Positions 16,256 to 23,903 are shown, counted from the stretch's first letter. The stretch is DNA of 24,128 nucleotides from CAZEJK01 sp964512045 (GCA_964512045.1 CAZEJK010000062.1:1-24128); one strand, 5' to 3'. Numbers and translations are program-made. The notes: generated from the sequence alone by a model not told the origin.

Positions 16256-17067
16256 CGGGTCGCCTGCTCAAGGTGGAGGGCGCTGGCAACGACTTCCTGC
16301 TGAGCGTCGATCCTGAGCTGGTCCCCCGCATCGGGCGGAGCCCCGGACTCGTTGAGAGGCTGTGCGACCGCCGACGCGGAGTTGGTGCAGACGGGGTGCT
16401 CGTGATCGAGGTGCGGGGTGGGGATCGTGTGCTGCTGCACTACTGGAACGGCGATGGAACACCCGCCGCGTTCTGCGCCAACGGCACGCGCTGCGCCGCG
16501 GCCGTCGCGCACGCCATATGCCATCTTCCCGCATCGTTGGTTGTGCAGACCGGCTGGGGGGAGATCCCTGCCTTCGTCGGTGGCGACGGAAGCGTGCGCC
16601 TGCAGCTGCCCGACGTCCGCGTCGACCGAGCACTCTGTCTGAACGGGTTCGAGGACGAGCTGCACGCACACACGGTCTCCGTGGGGGTCCCGCACGCCGT
16701 GGTGACGGTGTCATCGCAGCAGCGGTTGGCACGGCTGGTTCCCGTGGCGCCGACCCTGCGCTGGAACCGTGTCTTCGGCCCGGACGGCTGCAACGTCCAC
16801 CTGATGACCGGGGCAGGGGAGGACGTCCTGGTGCGATCGTGGGAACGGGGCTTGAGCGAGGAGCCACTCTCCTGCGGCTCCGGAGTCGTGGCCGCCGCCG
16901 CTGTATGGCTGCATCAGCACGACGGAGATGTCGTTCGTGCACGCACCCTGGGCAACGACATCCTCACCGTCCGCCGGTGCTCCGAGGGCCGGCTGGAGCT
17001 CGAAGGTCCGACATCGATCGTCGCCTGGGTGGAGCCGATCCTGCGCGACGATCCGGAGGCCATGTGA
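16225..17067 (+). CDS. dapF: Diaminopimelate epimerase
   Basis: DapF converts LL- to meso-diaminopimelate, giving both lysine precursor and peptidoglycan cross-linker, in the cytoplasm. From the GTG at 16225 the protein has 280 residues, normal for DapF (about 275). The two catalytic cysteines are present: Cys84 in FCANGTRC (usually CGNG or similar) and Cys217 in SCGSGV (usually ACGTG). Other signatures are KVEGAGNDF near the N-terminus, GVGADG, WNGDG and the GPDGCNVHL region. The Ala and Ser replacements are conservative variants and do not remove catalytic residues. It overlaps the lipoprotein gene by 31 bp and ends 61 bp before the convergent pgpA stop. Mpl, encoded nearby on the other strand, uses a peptide containing its product. 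Confidence 0.94.
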   Translation: MLDRDLSVAVTGRLLKVEGAGNDFLLSVDPELVPRIGRSPGLVERLCDRRRGVGADGVLVIEVRGGDRVLLHYWNGDGTPAAFCANGTRCAAAVAHAICHLPASLVVQTGWGEIPAFVGGDGSVRLQLPDVRVDRALCLNGFEDELHAHTVSVGVPHAVVTVSSQQRLARLVPVAPTLRWNRVFGPDGCNVHLMTGAGEDVLVRSWERGLSEEPLSCGSGVVAAAAVWLHQHDGDVVRARTLGNDILTVRRCSEGRLELEGPTSIVAWVEPILRDDPEAM

Positions 17068-17084
17068 GTCTCCGTGGGGCTGAG

Positions 17085-17116
17085 GCGCCGGCGTTCGACG
17101 CCATCGACTCCGGCGC
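17085..17116. terminator. Stem-loop between convergent dapF and pgpA, possible bidirectional terminator
   Basis: GCGCCGG (17085-17091) and CCGGCGC (17110-17116) form a perfect 7-bp stem with an 18-nt loop that holds a smaller GCG/CGC hairpin. It sits in the middle of the convergent gap, where a shared terminator is expected. There is no clear T-tract on either strand, so the call is tentative. Confidence 0.4.
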
Positions 17117-17128
17117 TCGCTGCAGACG

Positions 17129-17638
17129 TTAACCGGCGAGCTGCAGCATTCCCAGCGCGACAAGAGCCCCTGCGATCAGGCCAGCGGCGAGATCGTCGGC
17201 CATGACGCCCCACGCGCCGGGGAGACGCTCCAGCCGATCGATCGGCCAGGGCTTGACGATGTCGAACACCCGGAACAGTACGAACGAGGAGGCCGCCGTC
17301 ACCGCGACCGAGGAGGGCTCCGCGCTGACCAGACCAACCACCAGCGGCACCAGACAGGTCAGCCACTGACCGGCGACCTCGTCGATGACGACCGGCCCCG
17401 GGTCCGACAGCTGTCGGTGCCGGATCTCGACATCCGTCGACCACATCCCGACGACAATCGCGAGCACCACCAGGCACGCCGTCACGCCCACCAGCCACAA
17501 CCACGGAAGCCACAGAGCGAGAGCGGCCCAAACGATGACCGCCGGCAGTGACCCGGCGGTGGTCCCCGGCGCCGGCAGCCGCTCGCCGAGCCCTCCAGTG
17601 GTCGCCACCAGGGCCGAAAGGCGAACGTGCGGCCTCAT
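17129..17638 (-). CDS. pgpA: Phosphatidylglycerophosphatase A
   Basis: PgpA removes phosphate from phosphatidylglycerophosphate, the last step to phosphatidylglycerol, in the inner membrane. The 169-residue protein has several hydrophobic segments (about 28-60, 95-130 and 150-165). Family motifs are PGTTAGSLPA, DVEIRHRQLSDPGPVVIDE with EVAGQ, FRVFDIVKPWPIDRLE, and MADDLAAG; the conserved acidic residues form the metal/phosphate site. Starting at ATG 17638 gives the 4-bp ATGA overlap with the mpl stop and the normal family length. An upstream start at 17740 would add 34 residues read inside mpl and is rejected. It is co-directional with mpl and probably cotranscribed with it. Confidence 0.93.
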   Translation of the reverse strand: MRPHVRLSALVATTGGLGERLPAPGTTAGSLPAVIVWAALALWLPWLWLVGVTACLVVLAIVVGMWSTDVEIRHRQLSDPGPVVIDEVAGQWLTCLVPLVVGLVSAEPSSVAVTAASSFVLFRVFDIVKPWPIDRLERLPGAWGVMADDLAAGLIAGALVALGMLQLAG

Positions 17639-19044
17639 GGGAGTGTGCCGGCCGCCCGGCGGCACAGCCCTCCGAAGTCGCCGGAGGAGCACACCAGCAA
17701 CAGGTCCCCCGGCTGCAGCACAGTCGCCAGCTCGGACCACGGGTCGACGCCGGAAGCCGGCAGCACAACCGTTGTGCCCGTGTCGCGGAGCTGACTGGCG
17801 AGCAGCTCCCTGTCGAGACGGTCGGCCGGCGCGATCCGCTCGCGATGATACGGCTCCGCAATCACGGCCACGTCCGCACTGGCCAGTGCGTGGACGTAGG
17901 CTTCCTGAAATAGCCGGCGACCGGCGGTTAACGATCGCGGCTCATAAGCGACCACCAGCCGCCGGCTCGGCCACCGCGCACGCGCGGCTCGCACCGTGGC
18001 GCCGAGAGCGGTCGGATGATGTGCGAAGTCATCCACCACCAGCACACCCGCATGCTCGCCGACCACCTCCAGACGCCGGCCGACACCGGGAAACGACGCC
18101 AGCGCCTCTGCCGCCTGCGATGGCTCGACACCGATTGCAGTGGCGGCGGCGAACGCCACGGCGATGTTGTGGGCGTTGTGCTCCCCGGCCAGGACAGATG
18201 GTATCTGCCATCGGGAGCCGTCGCGTACCAACGTCAGCTCGAGGTTCTCGGGGCCGGTGTGCGCAATGACACGCAGATCGTCCTCCGGGGACGGGCCGAC
18301 CCGCAGCACCGGACACCGGGCTGCGGCTGCCACCTCCAGCGCCAGATCGCTGGTGGCGTTGACGATCACCAGACCATCGCTCGGCACCAGCGCCGTTCCG
18401 GCGCGAAACGCTGCCAGAACGGCATCCAGATCCGGGTAGATATCGGCGTGGTCGTACTCGACCGGACCGAGCACGAGCACCTGTGGTCGGTAGTGATGGA
18501 ACTTCGGGCGGCGGTCGAAGAACGCCGTGTTGTACTCGTCGCCTTCGAGCACCACCCAGCGGCCGTGACCCCAACGGAACGAGCGGCCCGACCAACGCAG
18601 CAGGCCACCCACAAGGCACGTGGGGTCACACTCCGTCTGCTCGAGGGTCCAAGCGAGGAGCGCGGTCGTCGTGGTCTTGCCGTGGGTCCCCGTCACAACG
18701 ACTGCCGCGCGACCATCACCGAGTAGATAGTGCCGGACCGCCTCCGCCTGGGACATGAACGGCACTCCGCTACGCAGCACGGCGTCCACCTCGGGGTTCT
18801 GCCGACCCACCGCGTTGCCGATGATCACGCGATCCAGTCTGCCTGGAATGCGGGCCGGCTGCCAACCGAGACGGACCGGGACCCCCAGATCTTCAAGCAT
18901 GGTGCTCATCGGCGGGTAGAGCTGCGCATCGACTCCGCTCACACGGTGACCAGCTGTCCACAGGAGCCCCGCGAGAGACGCCATCGCGGTACCTCCGACG
19001 GGGAGGAAGTAGAGGTTCTCCGGCGATGTCCGTGCAGCTCGCAT
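17635..19044 (-). CDS. mpl: Mpl, UDP-N-acetylmuramate:tripeptide ligase (peptidoglycan recycling)
   Basis: Mpl is a Mur-ligase relative that attaches the recovered tripeptide L-Ala-gamma-D-Glu-meso-DAP to UDP-MurNAc using ATP, returning cell-wall turnover products to synthesis. The 469-residue protein matches Mpl size. An N-terminal Rossmann-like part has LPVGGTAMASLAGLL (14-28). The ATP loop TGTHGKTTTT is at 118-127. LEGDEYNTAFFD at 166-177 is a strong Mpl signature that separates it from MurC. DDFAHHPTAL in the C-terminal domain is shared with MurC and Mpl. The ATG at 19044 has GGGAG 4 nt upstream; a further ATG at 19149 adds residues unlike the family and reaches into the divergent promoter. 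It overlaps pgpA by 4 bp. Confidence 0.94.
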   Translation of the reverse strand: MRAARTSPENLYFLPVGGTAMASLAGLLWTAGHRVSGVDAQLYPPMSTMLEDLGVPVRLGWQPARIPGRLDRVIIGNAVGRQNPEVDAVLRSGVPFMSQAEAVRHYLLGDGRAAVVVTGTHGKTTTTALLAWTLEQTECDPTCLVGGLLRWSGRSFRWGHGRWVVLEGDEYNTAFFDRRPKFHHYRPQVLVLGPVEYDHADIYPDLDAVLAAFRAGTALVPSDGLVIVNATSDLALEVAAAARCPVLRVGPSPEDDLRVIAHTGPENLELTLVRDGSRWQIPSVLAGEHNAHNIAVAFAAATAIGVEPSQAAEALASFPGVGRRLEVVGEHAGVLVVDDFAHHPTALGATVRAARARWPSRRLVVAYEPRSLTAGRRLFQEAYVHALASADVAVIAEPYHRERIAPADRLDRELLASQLRDTGTTVVLPASGVDPWSELATVLQPGDLLLVCSSGDFGGLCRRAAGTLP

Positions 19045-19093
19045 CCGTCTCCCGGGGTTGGAACGGTTGTTGCTTCTCAACACCTGAGCAGGG

Positions 19094-19122
19094 TTGCGGG
19101 GGTAGCTCCAACGCCCTATGAT
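19094..19122 (+). promoter_or_regulatory. Candidate promoter of the DUF1573-tsaD-lepB group
   Basis: TTGCGG (19094-19099) and TATGAT (19117-19122) are 17 bp apart. The -10 box matches consensus at 5/6 and the -35 box at 3/6. Predicted transcription starts near 19129, about 33 nt before the ATG at 19162, with AAGGAGG in the leader. Confidence 0.5.
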
Positions 19123-19149
19123 TGTCGCCGCTCGAGGTGGAGAAGACAA
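19121..19149 (-). promoter_or_regulatory. Candidate promoter of mpl-pgpA
   Basis: On the minus strand TTGTCT (19149-19144), 17 bp, then GACAAT (19126-19121), each 4/6 to consensus. Its -10 box overlaps the last bases of the divergent promoter's -10, so polymerase could probably occupy only one at a time. A longer leader of about 70 nt would precede the mpl ATG. Confidence 0.33.
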
Positions 19150-19154
19150 GGAGG
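19148..19154 (+). promoter_or_regulatory. Ribosome-binding site fixing the start of the DUF1573 protein
   Basis: AAGGAGG lies 7 nt upstream of ATG 19162. The open frame runs back to 18730, through the opposite-strand mpl gene, but only the 19162 start places a signal peptide at the N-terminus. Confidence 0.85.
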
Positions 19155-19161
19155 CAGCTCG

Positions 19162-20190
19162 ATGCGTTCACAGACTGCTTTTTCGCTCTGCGTGGTCGCC
19201 GTTGCCCTGGCGCTGGTGGGGAGCTCCCCCGTCTATGCTCAGGGGACCACACAGGGCGTGCGCATGGTCGTACCAGAGATGGTGAAGGACTTCGGGACCG
19301 TTGCTCAAGGGGAGCAGGTGGAGACCGCGTTCACGATCACGAACGAGGGCTCCGCGACGCTGGAGATCCGCAACGTACGACCGACATGCGGGTGTACCGT
19401 TGCCGACTACGACAAGGAGATCGCGCCCGGCGAGACCGGAGCGATCCGCGCGAAGCTGGACACCGCCCGGTTCAACGGTCCGATCTCGAAGTCGATCTTG
19501 GTGCTGACGAACGACCCAGAGACCACGACCATGACCCTGGTGATGAAGGCTGACGTGCAACCGATCGTGGAGGTGCTCCCGCGGCCGCTGATCCGCCTCA
19601 ACGCAATCCAGGGGGAGCCGGCAACGGAGAGGCTCGTGGTGGTGTCGTCCCGCCTTGAGGACTTCGAGGTCACCGGTGTCACCCCGAGTGTGCCGTACCT
19701 CGAGACCTCCGTTCGCAAGCTGGCAAAGGACGAACGTGTGGACGGCAAGGCCGACGACCAGTACGAGGTACGTGTTTCTTTGAAGGAGTCCGCTCCGGTT
19801 GGACCTTTGAACGCGACCCTGAAGATCGAGACTGACAGCTCCGAAGCGAAGTCGATCGAGGTCAAGCTGTTCGGTGTCGTGCGCGCACTGATCCACGTGA
19901 CGCCGTCGGAGGTCCGGTTCGGCTCGGTAGAGGCGAAGGTCAAACCCGGTCGGAACATCATCGTGGTCAACAACCGTGCCGATCGACCGATGCAGGTCAC
20001 CGCCGTGGATGTGGACAACCCTGCGTTCGAGGCGGCGATGTACTCCATCCAGGACGGCAAGCGGTACCAGATCACCGTTACCGTGAACGGTGATGCGGAG
20101 CCTGGCGCCCAGGAGGGTACGCTGTCGATCACCACCGACGATCCAGAGCGGCCGGTGCTGACTGTACCGGTATCCGCCACCATCCGGTGA
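19162..20190 (+). CDS. Exported DUF1573-domain protein
   Basis: The 342-residue protein has a clear Sec signal peptide: basic start, hydrophobic core at about 7-20, and a predicted cut after VYA (Ala26). A DUF1573 domain follows at about 38-130, with DFGTVAQGEQVETAFTITNE and the characteristic TCGCT motif, then LTNDPE. The rest (about 140-342) looks like one or two more beta-sandwich repeats of the ASPM-SPD-2-Hydin type: a VRFGSVEAKVKPG segment and a closing LSITTDDPERPVLTVPV echo the first repeat. It is expected in the periplasm or outside the cell. DUF1573 has no settled function, and the two close cysteines could be redox active or bind metal. Its stop overlaps the tsaD GTG by 4 bp, so it is cotranscribed with tsaD. 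Confidence 0.87.
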   Translation: MRSQTAFSLCVVAVALALVGSSPVYAQGTTQGVRMVVPEMVKDFGTVAQGEQVETAFTITNEGSATLEIRNVRPTCGCTVADYDKEIAPGETGAIRAKLDTARFNGPISKSILVLTNDPETTTMTLVMKADVQPIVEVLPRPLIRLNAIQGEPATERLVVVSSRLEDFEVTGVTPSVPYLETSVRKLAKDERVDGKADDQYEVRVSLKESAPVGPLNATLKIETDSSEAKSIEVKLFGVVRALIHVTPSEVRFGSVEAKVKPGRNIIVVNNRADRPMQVTAVDVDNPAFEAAMYSIQDGKRYQITVTVNGDAEPGAQEGTLSITTDDPERPVLTVPVSATIR

Positions 20191-21326
20191 GCCCACCAGC
20201 GGGCAGCTCTCCTGGGAGCACACGGGGCGCGGCGGCGGCTGCGCCCCGTTCGCCGTTCGACGGTCGTGGTCGCGTTGTCGGTATCGAGACCTCGTGCGAC
20301 GAGACCGCGGTCGGAGTGGTCAGCGCCGACGGCCGGGTGGAGGTGCACCTGGTCGCTTCCCAGGCATCGCTGCACGCACGTTGGGGCGGTGTGGTCCCGG
20401 AGGTCGCGTCCCGCGAGCACCTGCGTGCGTTGCCGTTGTTGGTCGAGGACGCAGAGCGCGAGTGTCATGGCCCGATCGATGCCGTCGCGGTCACCACCCA
20501 TCCGGGTCTGGTCGGCGCACTCCTCGTTGGGGTACGTTTTGCCGCAGCCTATAGCTACGCGCGCGGCCTCCCGCTGGTTGGCGTGGACCACCTGGCAGGA
20601 CACCTGGTCTCTCCGCTGCTCTTGTCGAACGGCAGTCCTGCGCGTGAGAGCCCGGAGCCGACGCTCGCACTGGTGGCTTCGGGAGGACACTCGGCGTGGT
20701 ACCGCGTGAGCTCGGAGGCGACGACGCGCCTGGCGCGGACTCGCGACGACGCGGCCGGCGAAGCGCTGGACAAGGTTGCTCGAGCACTCGGTCTCCCGTA
20801 CCCCGGAGGGGCCGCAGTTGATCGGATCGCGCAGCGTGGCGATCGTGACGCGATCCGTTTTCCGAAGCCGAGCACCGGCAGCGCAGATCTGTCGTTCTCC
20901 GGACTGAAGTCCGCTGCCGTTCGCGAGCTCCGCCGCCGGTCGCTCGCGGTGTCCGACGAGAGCAACGTCAGTGCCGAGGTGTGCGATCTGCTCGCCTCCT
21001 ACCAGGCTGCTGTTGTAGAGCAGCTGTTGGCACCGTTCGCGGAGCTCGTGGAGACGACGCGGCCTGCCGCGGTATCCGTTTCTGGTGGAGTGGCCGCCAA
21101 CTCGCACCTCCGCGCCCGGCTCACCGACCTGTGTGCTGCGGCGGGCCTCGAGCTGCTGCTCCCCCAGCTCACCTTCACAGCGGACAACGGCGCGATGGTG
21201 GCGTGGGCAGGGGCGTTGGCGGCGCGCTCGGGACAGCTTGCAGACCCGGGACGTATCGATGCAGCTCCGCGCACCGTGTGGCAGCCGCCAGGGATGCGTC
21301 GGCAGCTACAGCAGCGCGTGGTATGA
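20187..21326 (+). CDS. tsaD: TsaD, tRNA N6-adenosine threonylcarbamoyltransferase
   Basis: TsaD (Gcp/YgjD, Kae1 family) transfers the threonylcarbamoyl group to A37 of tRNAs reading ANN codons, in complex with TsaB and TsaE. The 379-residue protein shows VGIETSCDETAVGV, HARWGGVVPEVASREH, the metal-binding VDHLAGH, SGGHS, DDAAGEALDKVARALGLPYP, FSGLKSA, GGVAANSHLR and TADNGAMVAWAG. The only start codon available is GTG 20187, in a GTGA overlap with the DUF1573 gene. No other in-frame ATG, GTG or TTG occurs before the conserved core. This gives about 28 extra N-terminal residues rich in Ala, Ser, Gly and Pro, where most TsaD proteins begin a few residues before VGIETSCD. Confidence 0.95.
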   Translation: MSPPAGSSPGSTRGAAAAAPRSPFDGRGRVVGIETSCDETAVGVVSADGRVEVHLVASQASLHARWGGVVPEVASREHLRALPLLVEDAERECHGPIDAVAVTTHPGLVGALLVGVRFAAAYSYARGLPLVGVDHLAGHLVSPLLLSNGSPARESPEPTLALVASGGHSAWYRVSSEATTRLARTRDDAAGEALDKVARALGLPYPGGAAVDRIAQRGDRDAIRFPKPSTGSADLSFSGLKSAAVRELRRRSLAVSDESNVSAEVCDLLASYQAAVVEQLLAPFAELVETTRPAAVSVSGGVAANSHLRARLTDLCAAAGLELLLPQLTFTADNGAMVAWAGALAARSGQLADPGRIDAAPRTVWQPPGMRRQLQQRVV

Positions 21327-21327
21327 T
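21299..21327 (+). promoter_or_regulatory. Candidate internal promoter for lepB, inside the end of tsaD
   Basis: TCGGCA (21299-21304), 17 bp, then TATGAT (21322-21327), with TGG just upstream giving an extended -10. The hexamer matches are 4/6 and 5/6. The tsaD stop codon lies inside the -10 box. Transcription would start near 21334, about 20 nt before lepB. Confidence 0.4.
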
Positions 21328-21354
21328 CCGCGCGGCACGGTCCGTGGGGGCTCG

Positions 21355-22047
21355 ATGAAGAAGACCGTAACCCGAGAGTACTACGAGGCGATCCTGGTGG
21401 CGGTGATCCTCGCTCTGTTCGCGCGCACGTTCGTGTTCGAGAACTTCAAGATTCCGTCCGGCTCGATGGAGGATAACCTCCTGGTGGGCGACCACCTGGT
21501 GGTGAACAAGTTCCTGTTCGCCCAGCATTGGCAGACCCCACTCCACTCGTTGCTACCGTACCGGCAGGTGCAGAGGGGCGACGTCGTGGTGTTCAAGTTT
21601 CCCGAAAACCCACGCCGCGACTTCATCAAACGCTGCGTTGCAGTAGCAGGGGATACCGTCCACATTCGTAACAAGGAGCTGTACGTCAACGGCGAGCGCG
21701 AGCAGGAGCCGTATGTCGTCCACAAGGACCCGCAGGTCTATCGCAGCAGCCCGTTGGTTCCTGCATCGCTGAGGATGCGTGATAACTTCGGTCCGTACAC
21801 AGTGCCCGACGGGCACGTGTTCTGTCTCGGGGATAACCGGGACCGGAGCCTGGACTCGAGGTTCTGGGGGCCCGTTCCGCTGCACTACGTCAAGGGACGC
21901 GCGGTGCTCATCTACTGGTCGTACGAGGCCGAGCGGAACGACTGGGAGTGGCGTGGAGTCTGGCACCGGCTCCGACAGCTCGGCGATGTCGTGGTCAACT
22001 TCTTTGCCAAGACGCGCTGGGAACGCCAGTTCAAGCTGATCCGGTAG
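21355..22047 (+). CDS. lepB: Signal peptidase I
   Basis: LepB removes signal peptides from secreted proteins at the outer face of the inner membrane. The 230-residue protein has one N-terminal membrane helix (about 11-27). The catalytic Ser37 lies in IPSGSM (33-38) and the general-base Lys92 in RRDFIKRCVAVAGD. GDNRDRSLDSRFWGPVP is the conserved box E. After the catalytic Ser-Met the sequence is EDNLLVGDH rather than the common xPTL, a known type of variation. ATG 21355 follows a GGGGG at 21346-21350 and places the helix and motifs at normal spacing. An upstream in-frame ATG at 21085 lies within tsaD and is rejected. The exported DUF1573 protein and the lipoprotein in this window depend on the Sec route, although the lipoprotein is cut by LspA instead. 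Confidence 0.95.
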   Translation: MKKTVTREYYEAILVAVILALFARTFVFENFKIPSGSMEDNLLVGDHLVVNKFLFAQHWQTPLHSLLPYRQVQRGDVVVFKFPENPRRDFIKRCVAVAGDTVHIRNKELYVNGEREQEPYVVHKDPQVYRSSPLVPASLRMRDNFGPYTVPDGHVFCLGDNRDRSLDSRFWGPVPLHYVKGRAVLIYWSYEAERNDWEWRGVWHRLRQLGDVVVNFFAKTRWERQFKLIR

Positions 22048-22070
22048 ACGGCCCGGCTGGTAGCCGCTCC

Positions 22071-22784
22071 ATGCCTGTACGCGCCGTCTCATTCGATGTT
22101 GGCAACACGTTGCTCCGGGCGGATCCGTCACCGGGAGCGGTCTATGCCAGAGTGTTGGCAGAGCGTGGTATCGCGGTCGAGACGTCGACCGTCGAGGACG
22201 CATTTCGGACCGCGTGGCAGCGCGCCAACCAAGATGTCAGCGAAGGTCAGGACCGGTATCGGGTTGGCGGCGGCGTTCGCCCGTTCTGGCGGAGGATCGT
22301 TTACGGGGTGGTCTCCCGGCTGGCGTTGGAGCGCAACGTGGATATCGACATGCTCCTCGACCGGTTGCTCGAGGAGTTTGCCAGACCCGACTCGTGGCAC
22401 GTCTTCGCGGACGTGCGGCCGACGTTGGCGACCCTCCATCACGCCGGGTTACGGCTCGGAGTGACCTCCAACTGGGACGACCGGCTCCCTGGGCTGCTCG
22501 AGCGCCTCGGGCTGTCCCGGTGGTTCGAGGTGATCACTGTGTCGCACCTCGTCGGTGCCGAGAAGCCGGCTGCAGGGCCATTCGACGCCACTGTACGGGC
22601 GTTACGCGTGGCGCCAGGTGAGCTCCTTCACGTCGGCGACTCGTACGCTGACGACGTCATTGGCGCCCGCAACGCTGGCGTCCGCGCTGTCTGGCTTCAG
22701 CGTGGCCACCGGCAGCAGTCTTCACAGCCGACGTCGATCGCTACCTTGGACGCCCTGCTGGCCGTTACAGGGCTGGACGACTAA
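22071..22784 (+). CDS. HAD-superfamily hydrolase (HDHD3/REG-2-like)
   Basis: This 237-residue protein is a haloacid dehalogenase-like hydrolase with an alpha-helical cap between motifs I and II. Motif I is SFDVGNTLL, with nucleophile Asp9; the residue two positions later, normally the acid/base Asp in phosphatases, is Gly11. Motif II is VTSNWDD, motif III the Lys in GAEKPA, and motif IV HVGDSYADDVIGARNAG. The DxGxT first motif resembles HDHD3/REG-2-type members. The substrate cannot be told from sequence; a small phosphorylated metabolite is likely. The ATG at 22071 lies 23 bp after lepB. Weak upstream Shine-Dalgarno pairing suggests dependence on upstream translation. The next gene is a sugar nucleotidyltransferase, but a shared pathway is not shown. 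Confidence 0.85.
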   Translation: MPVRAVSFDVGNTLLRADPSPGAVYARVLAERGIAVETSTVEDAFRTAWQRANQDVSEGQDRYRVGGGVRPFWRRIVYGVVSRLALERNVDIDMLLDRLLEEFARPDSWHVFADVRPTLATLHHAGLRLGVTSNWDDRLPGLLERLGLSRWFEVITVSHLVGAEKPAAGPFDATVRALRVAPGELLHVGDSYADDVIGARNAGVRAVWLQRGHRQQSSQPTSIATLDALLAVTGLDD

Positions 22785-22807
22785 CGAACGCCGGAAAGGA
22801 CGTCTCT

Positions 22808-23884
22808 ATGCTCCACGCAGTGATCATGGCGGGAGGCTCCGGAACCCGATTCTGGCCGCTGTCACGCAAGGACCGACCGAAGCAGTTCCTTTCCCTCGGA
22901 GAGACTGGGGAGTCATTACTCGCGGCGACTGCACGACGCCTCGAGCCGCTCGTGCCTCCTGCCCAGACGTGGATCGTGACCAACGAGCAGCACGTCAAGC
23001 TGGTCCGCAGCGCCTGTGGTCAGGTGCCGCCAGAGCAGATCCTCGGCGAGCCCGTGGGACGGGACACCGCTGCATGCGTGACATGGGCGTGTGAGGAGAT
23101 CGTGCGCCGGGACAGCGAGGGCGTCTGCGTGGTCGTGCCCGCGGATCACGTGATCCCCGACGGAGTCGCACTTCGCGAGGCGCTCGACGCCGGCGCCTGT
23201 CACGTCCTCGAGCACGGAGGGCTCCTGACGTTCGGCGTGCGACCAAGTGGGCCAGAGACGGGCTTCGGCTACCTCCGACTGGGGGCAGAGGTGGTCCGCG
23301 CAGCGCACGGCTTGAGCGTGCACCAGCTGGAGGCCTTCGTCGAGAAGCCTGATCTCCAGACAGCGATGCGCTACGTCGCCTCGGGCGAGTATCTGTGGAA
23401 CTCCGGGATGTTCGCATGGCGAGCGAGCGACCTACTGGCCGAGGTGGACCTCCAGCTGCCGCGTCTCCGTGAAGGAATCCGGGCGCTCGTGTCGACGCCT
23501 GTCGAGGGGAAGGAGAGTGCGGCACGGCGCCTGTACGCCGAGCTGCCCCGCACGTCCGTCGACTTCGGCATCATGGAGGGCGCACGTACGCGGTGGACCG
23601 TCCCGGTCAGCTTCCAGTGGTCCGATGTCGGCTCCTGGCCCGCTCTCCGCGAGGTCCTTCCGGTGGATGCTGCGAGCACCGTTCGGCTCGGAGATGTGGT
23701 CGACCTCGACTGCCGTCGCTCCGTCCTGGTGTCGGACGGACCGACAGTCGCAGCGGTTGGCCTGGAGGAGATGGTGGTGGTCGCCAGCGGCGAGGCGGTG
23801 CTGGTGGCCCCCCTCGGCGAGGCGCAGCGGATCAAGGAGCTCGTCGCGCGGCTGAGCGAGCTGGGTCGGGACGATCTCCTCTGA
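22808..23884 (+). CDS. manC: Mannose-1-phosphate guanylyltransferase
   Basis: This enzyme makes GDP-mannose from mannose-1-phosphate and GTP for polysaccharide or glycan synthesis. The 358-residue protein carries the nucleotidyltransferase signature MAGGSGTRFWPLSRKDRPKQ at 7-26, then EPVGRDTAAC, VVPADHVI, GYLRLG, FVEKPD, YLWNSGMFAW, and VDFGIMEGA. It is the short form without the C-terminal cupin (phosphomannose isomerase) domain that bifunctional ManC/AlgA enzymes (about 470 residues) have. GGAAAGGA at 22793-22800 precedes the ATG. It is 23 bp after the HAD gene and probably in the same transcript. The gene that follows is on the other strand, so this ends the unit. Other hexose-1-phosphate substrates are possible but the motifs favour mannose. 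Confidence 0.93.
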   Translation: MLHAVIMAGGSGTRFWPLSRKDRPKQFLSLGETGESLLAATARRLEPLVPPAQTWIVTNEQHVKLVRSACGQVPPEQILGEPVGRDTAACVTWACEEIVRRDSEGVCVVVPADHVIPDGVALREALDAGACHVLEHGGLLTFGVRPSGPETGFGYLRLGAEVVRAAHGLSVHQLEAFVEKPDLQTAMRYVASGEYLWNSGMFAWRASDLLAEVDLQLPRLREGIRALVSTPVEGKESAARRLYAELPRTSVDFGIMEGARTRWTVPVSFQWSDVGSWPALREVLPVDAASTVRLGDVVDLDCRRSVLVSDGPTVAAVGLEEMVVVASGEAVLVAPLGEAQRIKELVARLSELGRDDLL

Positions 23885-23903
23885 GCGACGGGACGTGTGA
23901 TCG

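Noticed and set aside
19407..21107. 566-codon minus-strand open frame across the DUF1573 gene and tsaD
   Set aside because: Both plus-strand genes are certain. The frame looks random and Arg/Ser/Thr-rich.
21466..21490. LepB lacks the common Pro-Thr after the catalytic Ser-Met, possible inactive enzyme
   Set aside because: Ser37, Lys92 and the GDN box are all present, and EDNL-type variants occur in the family.
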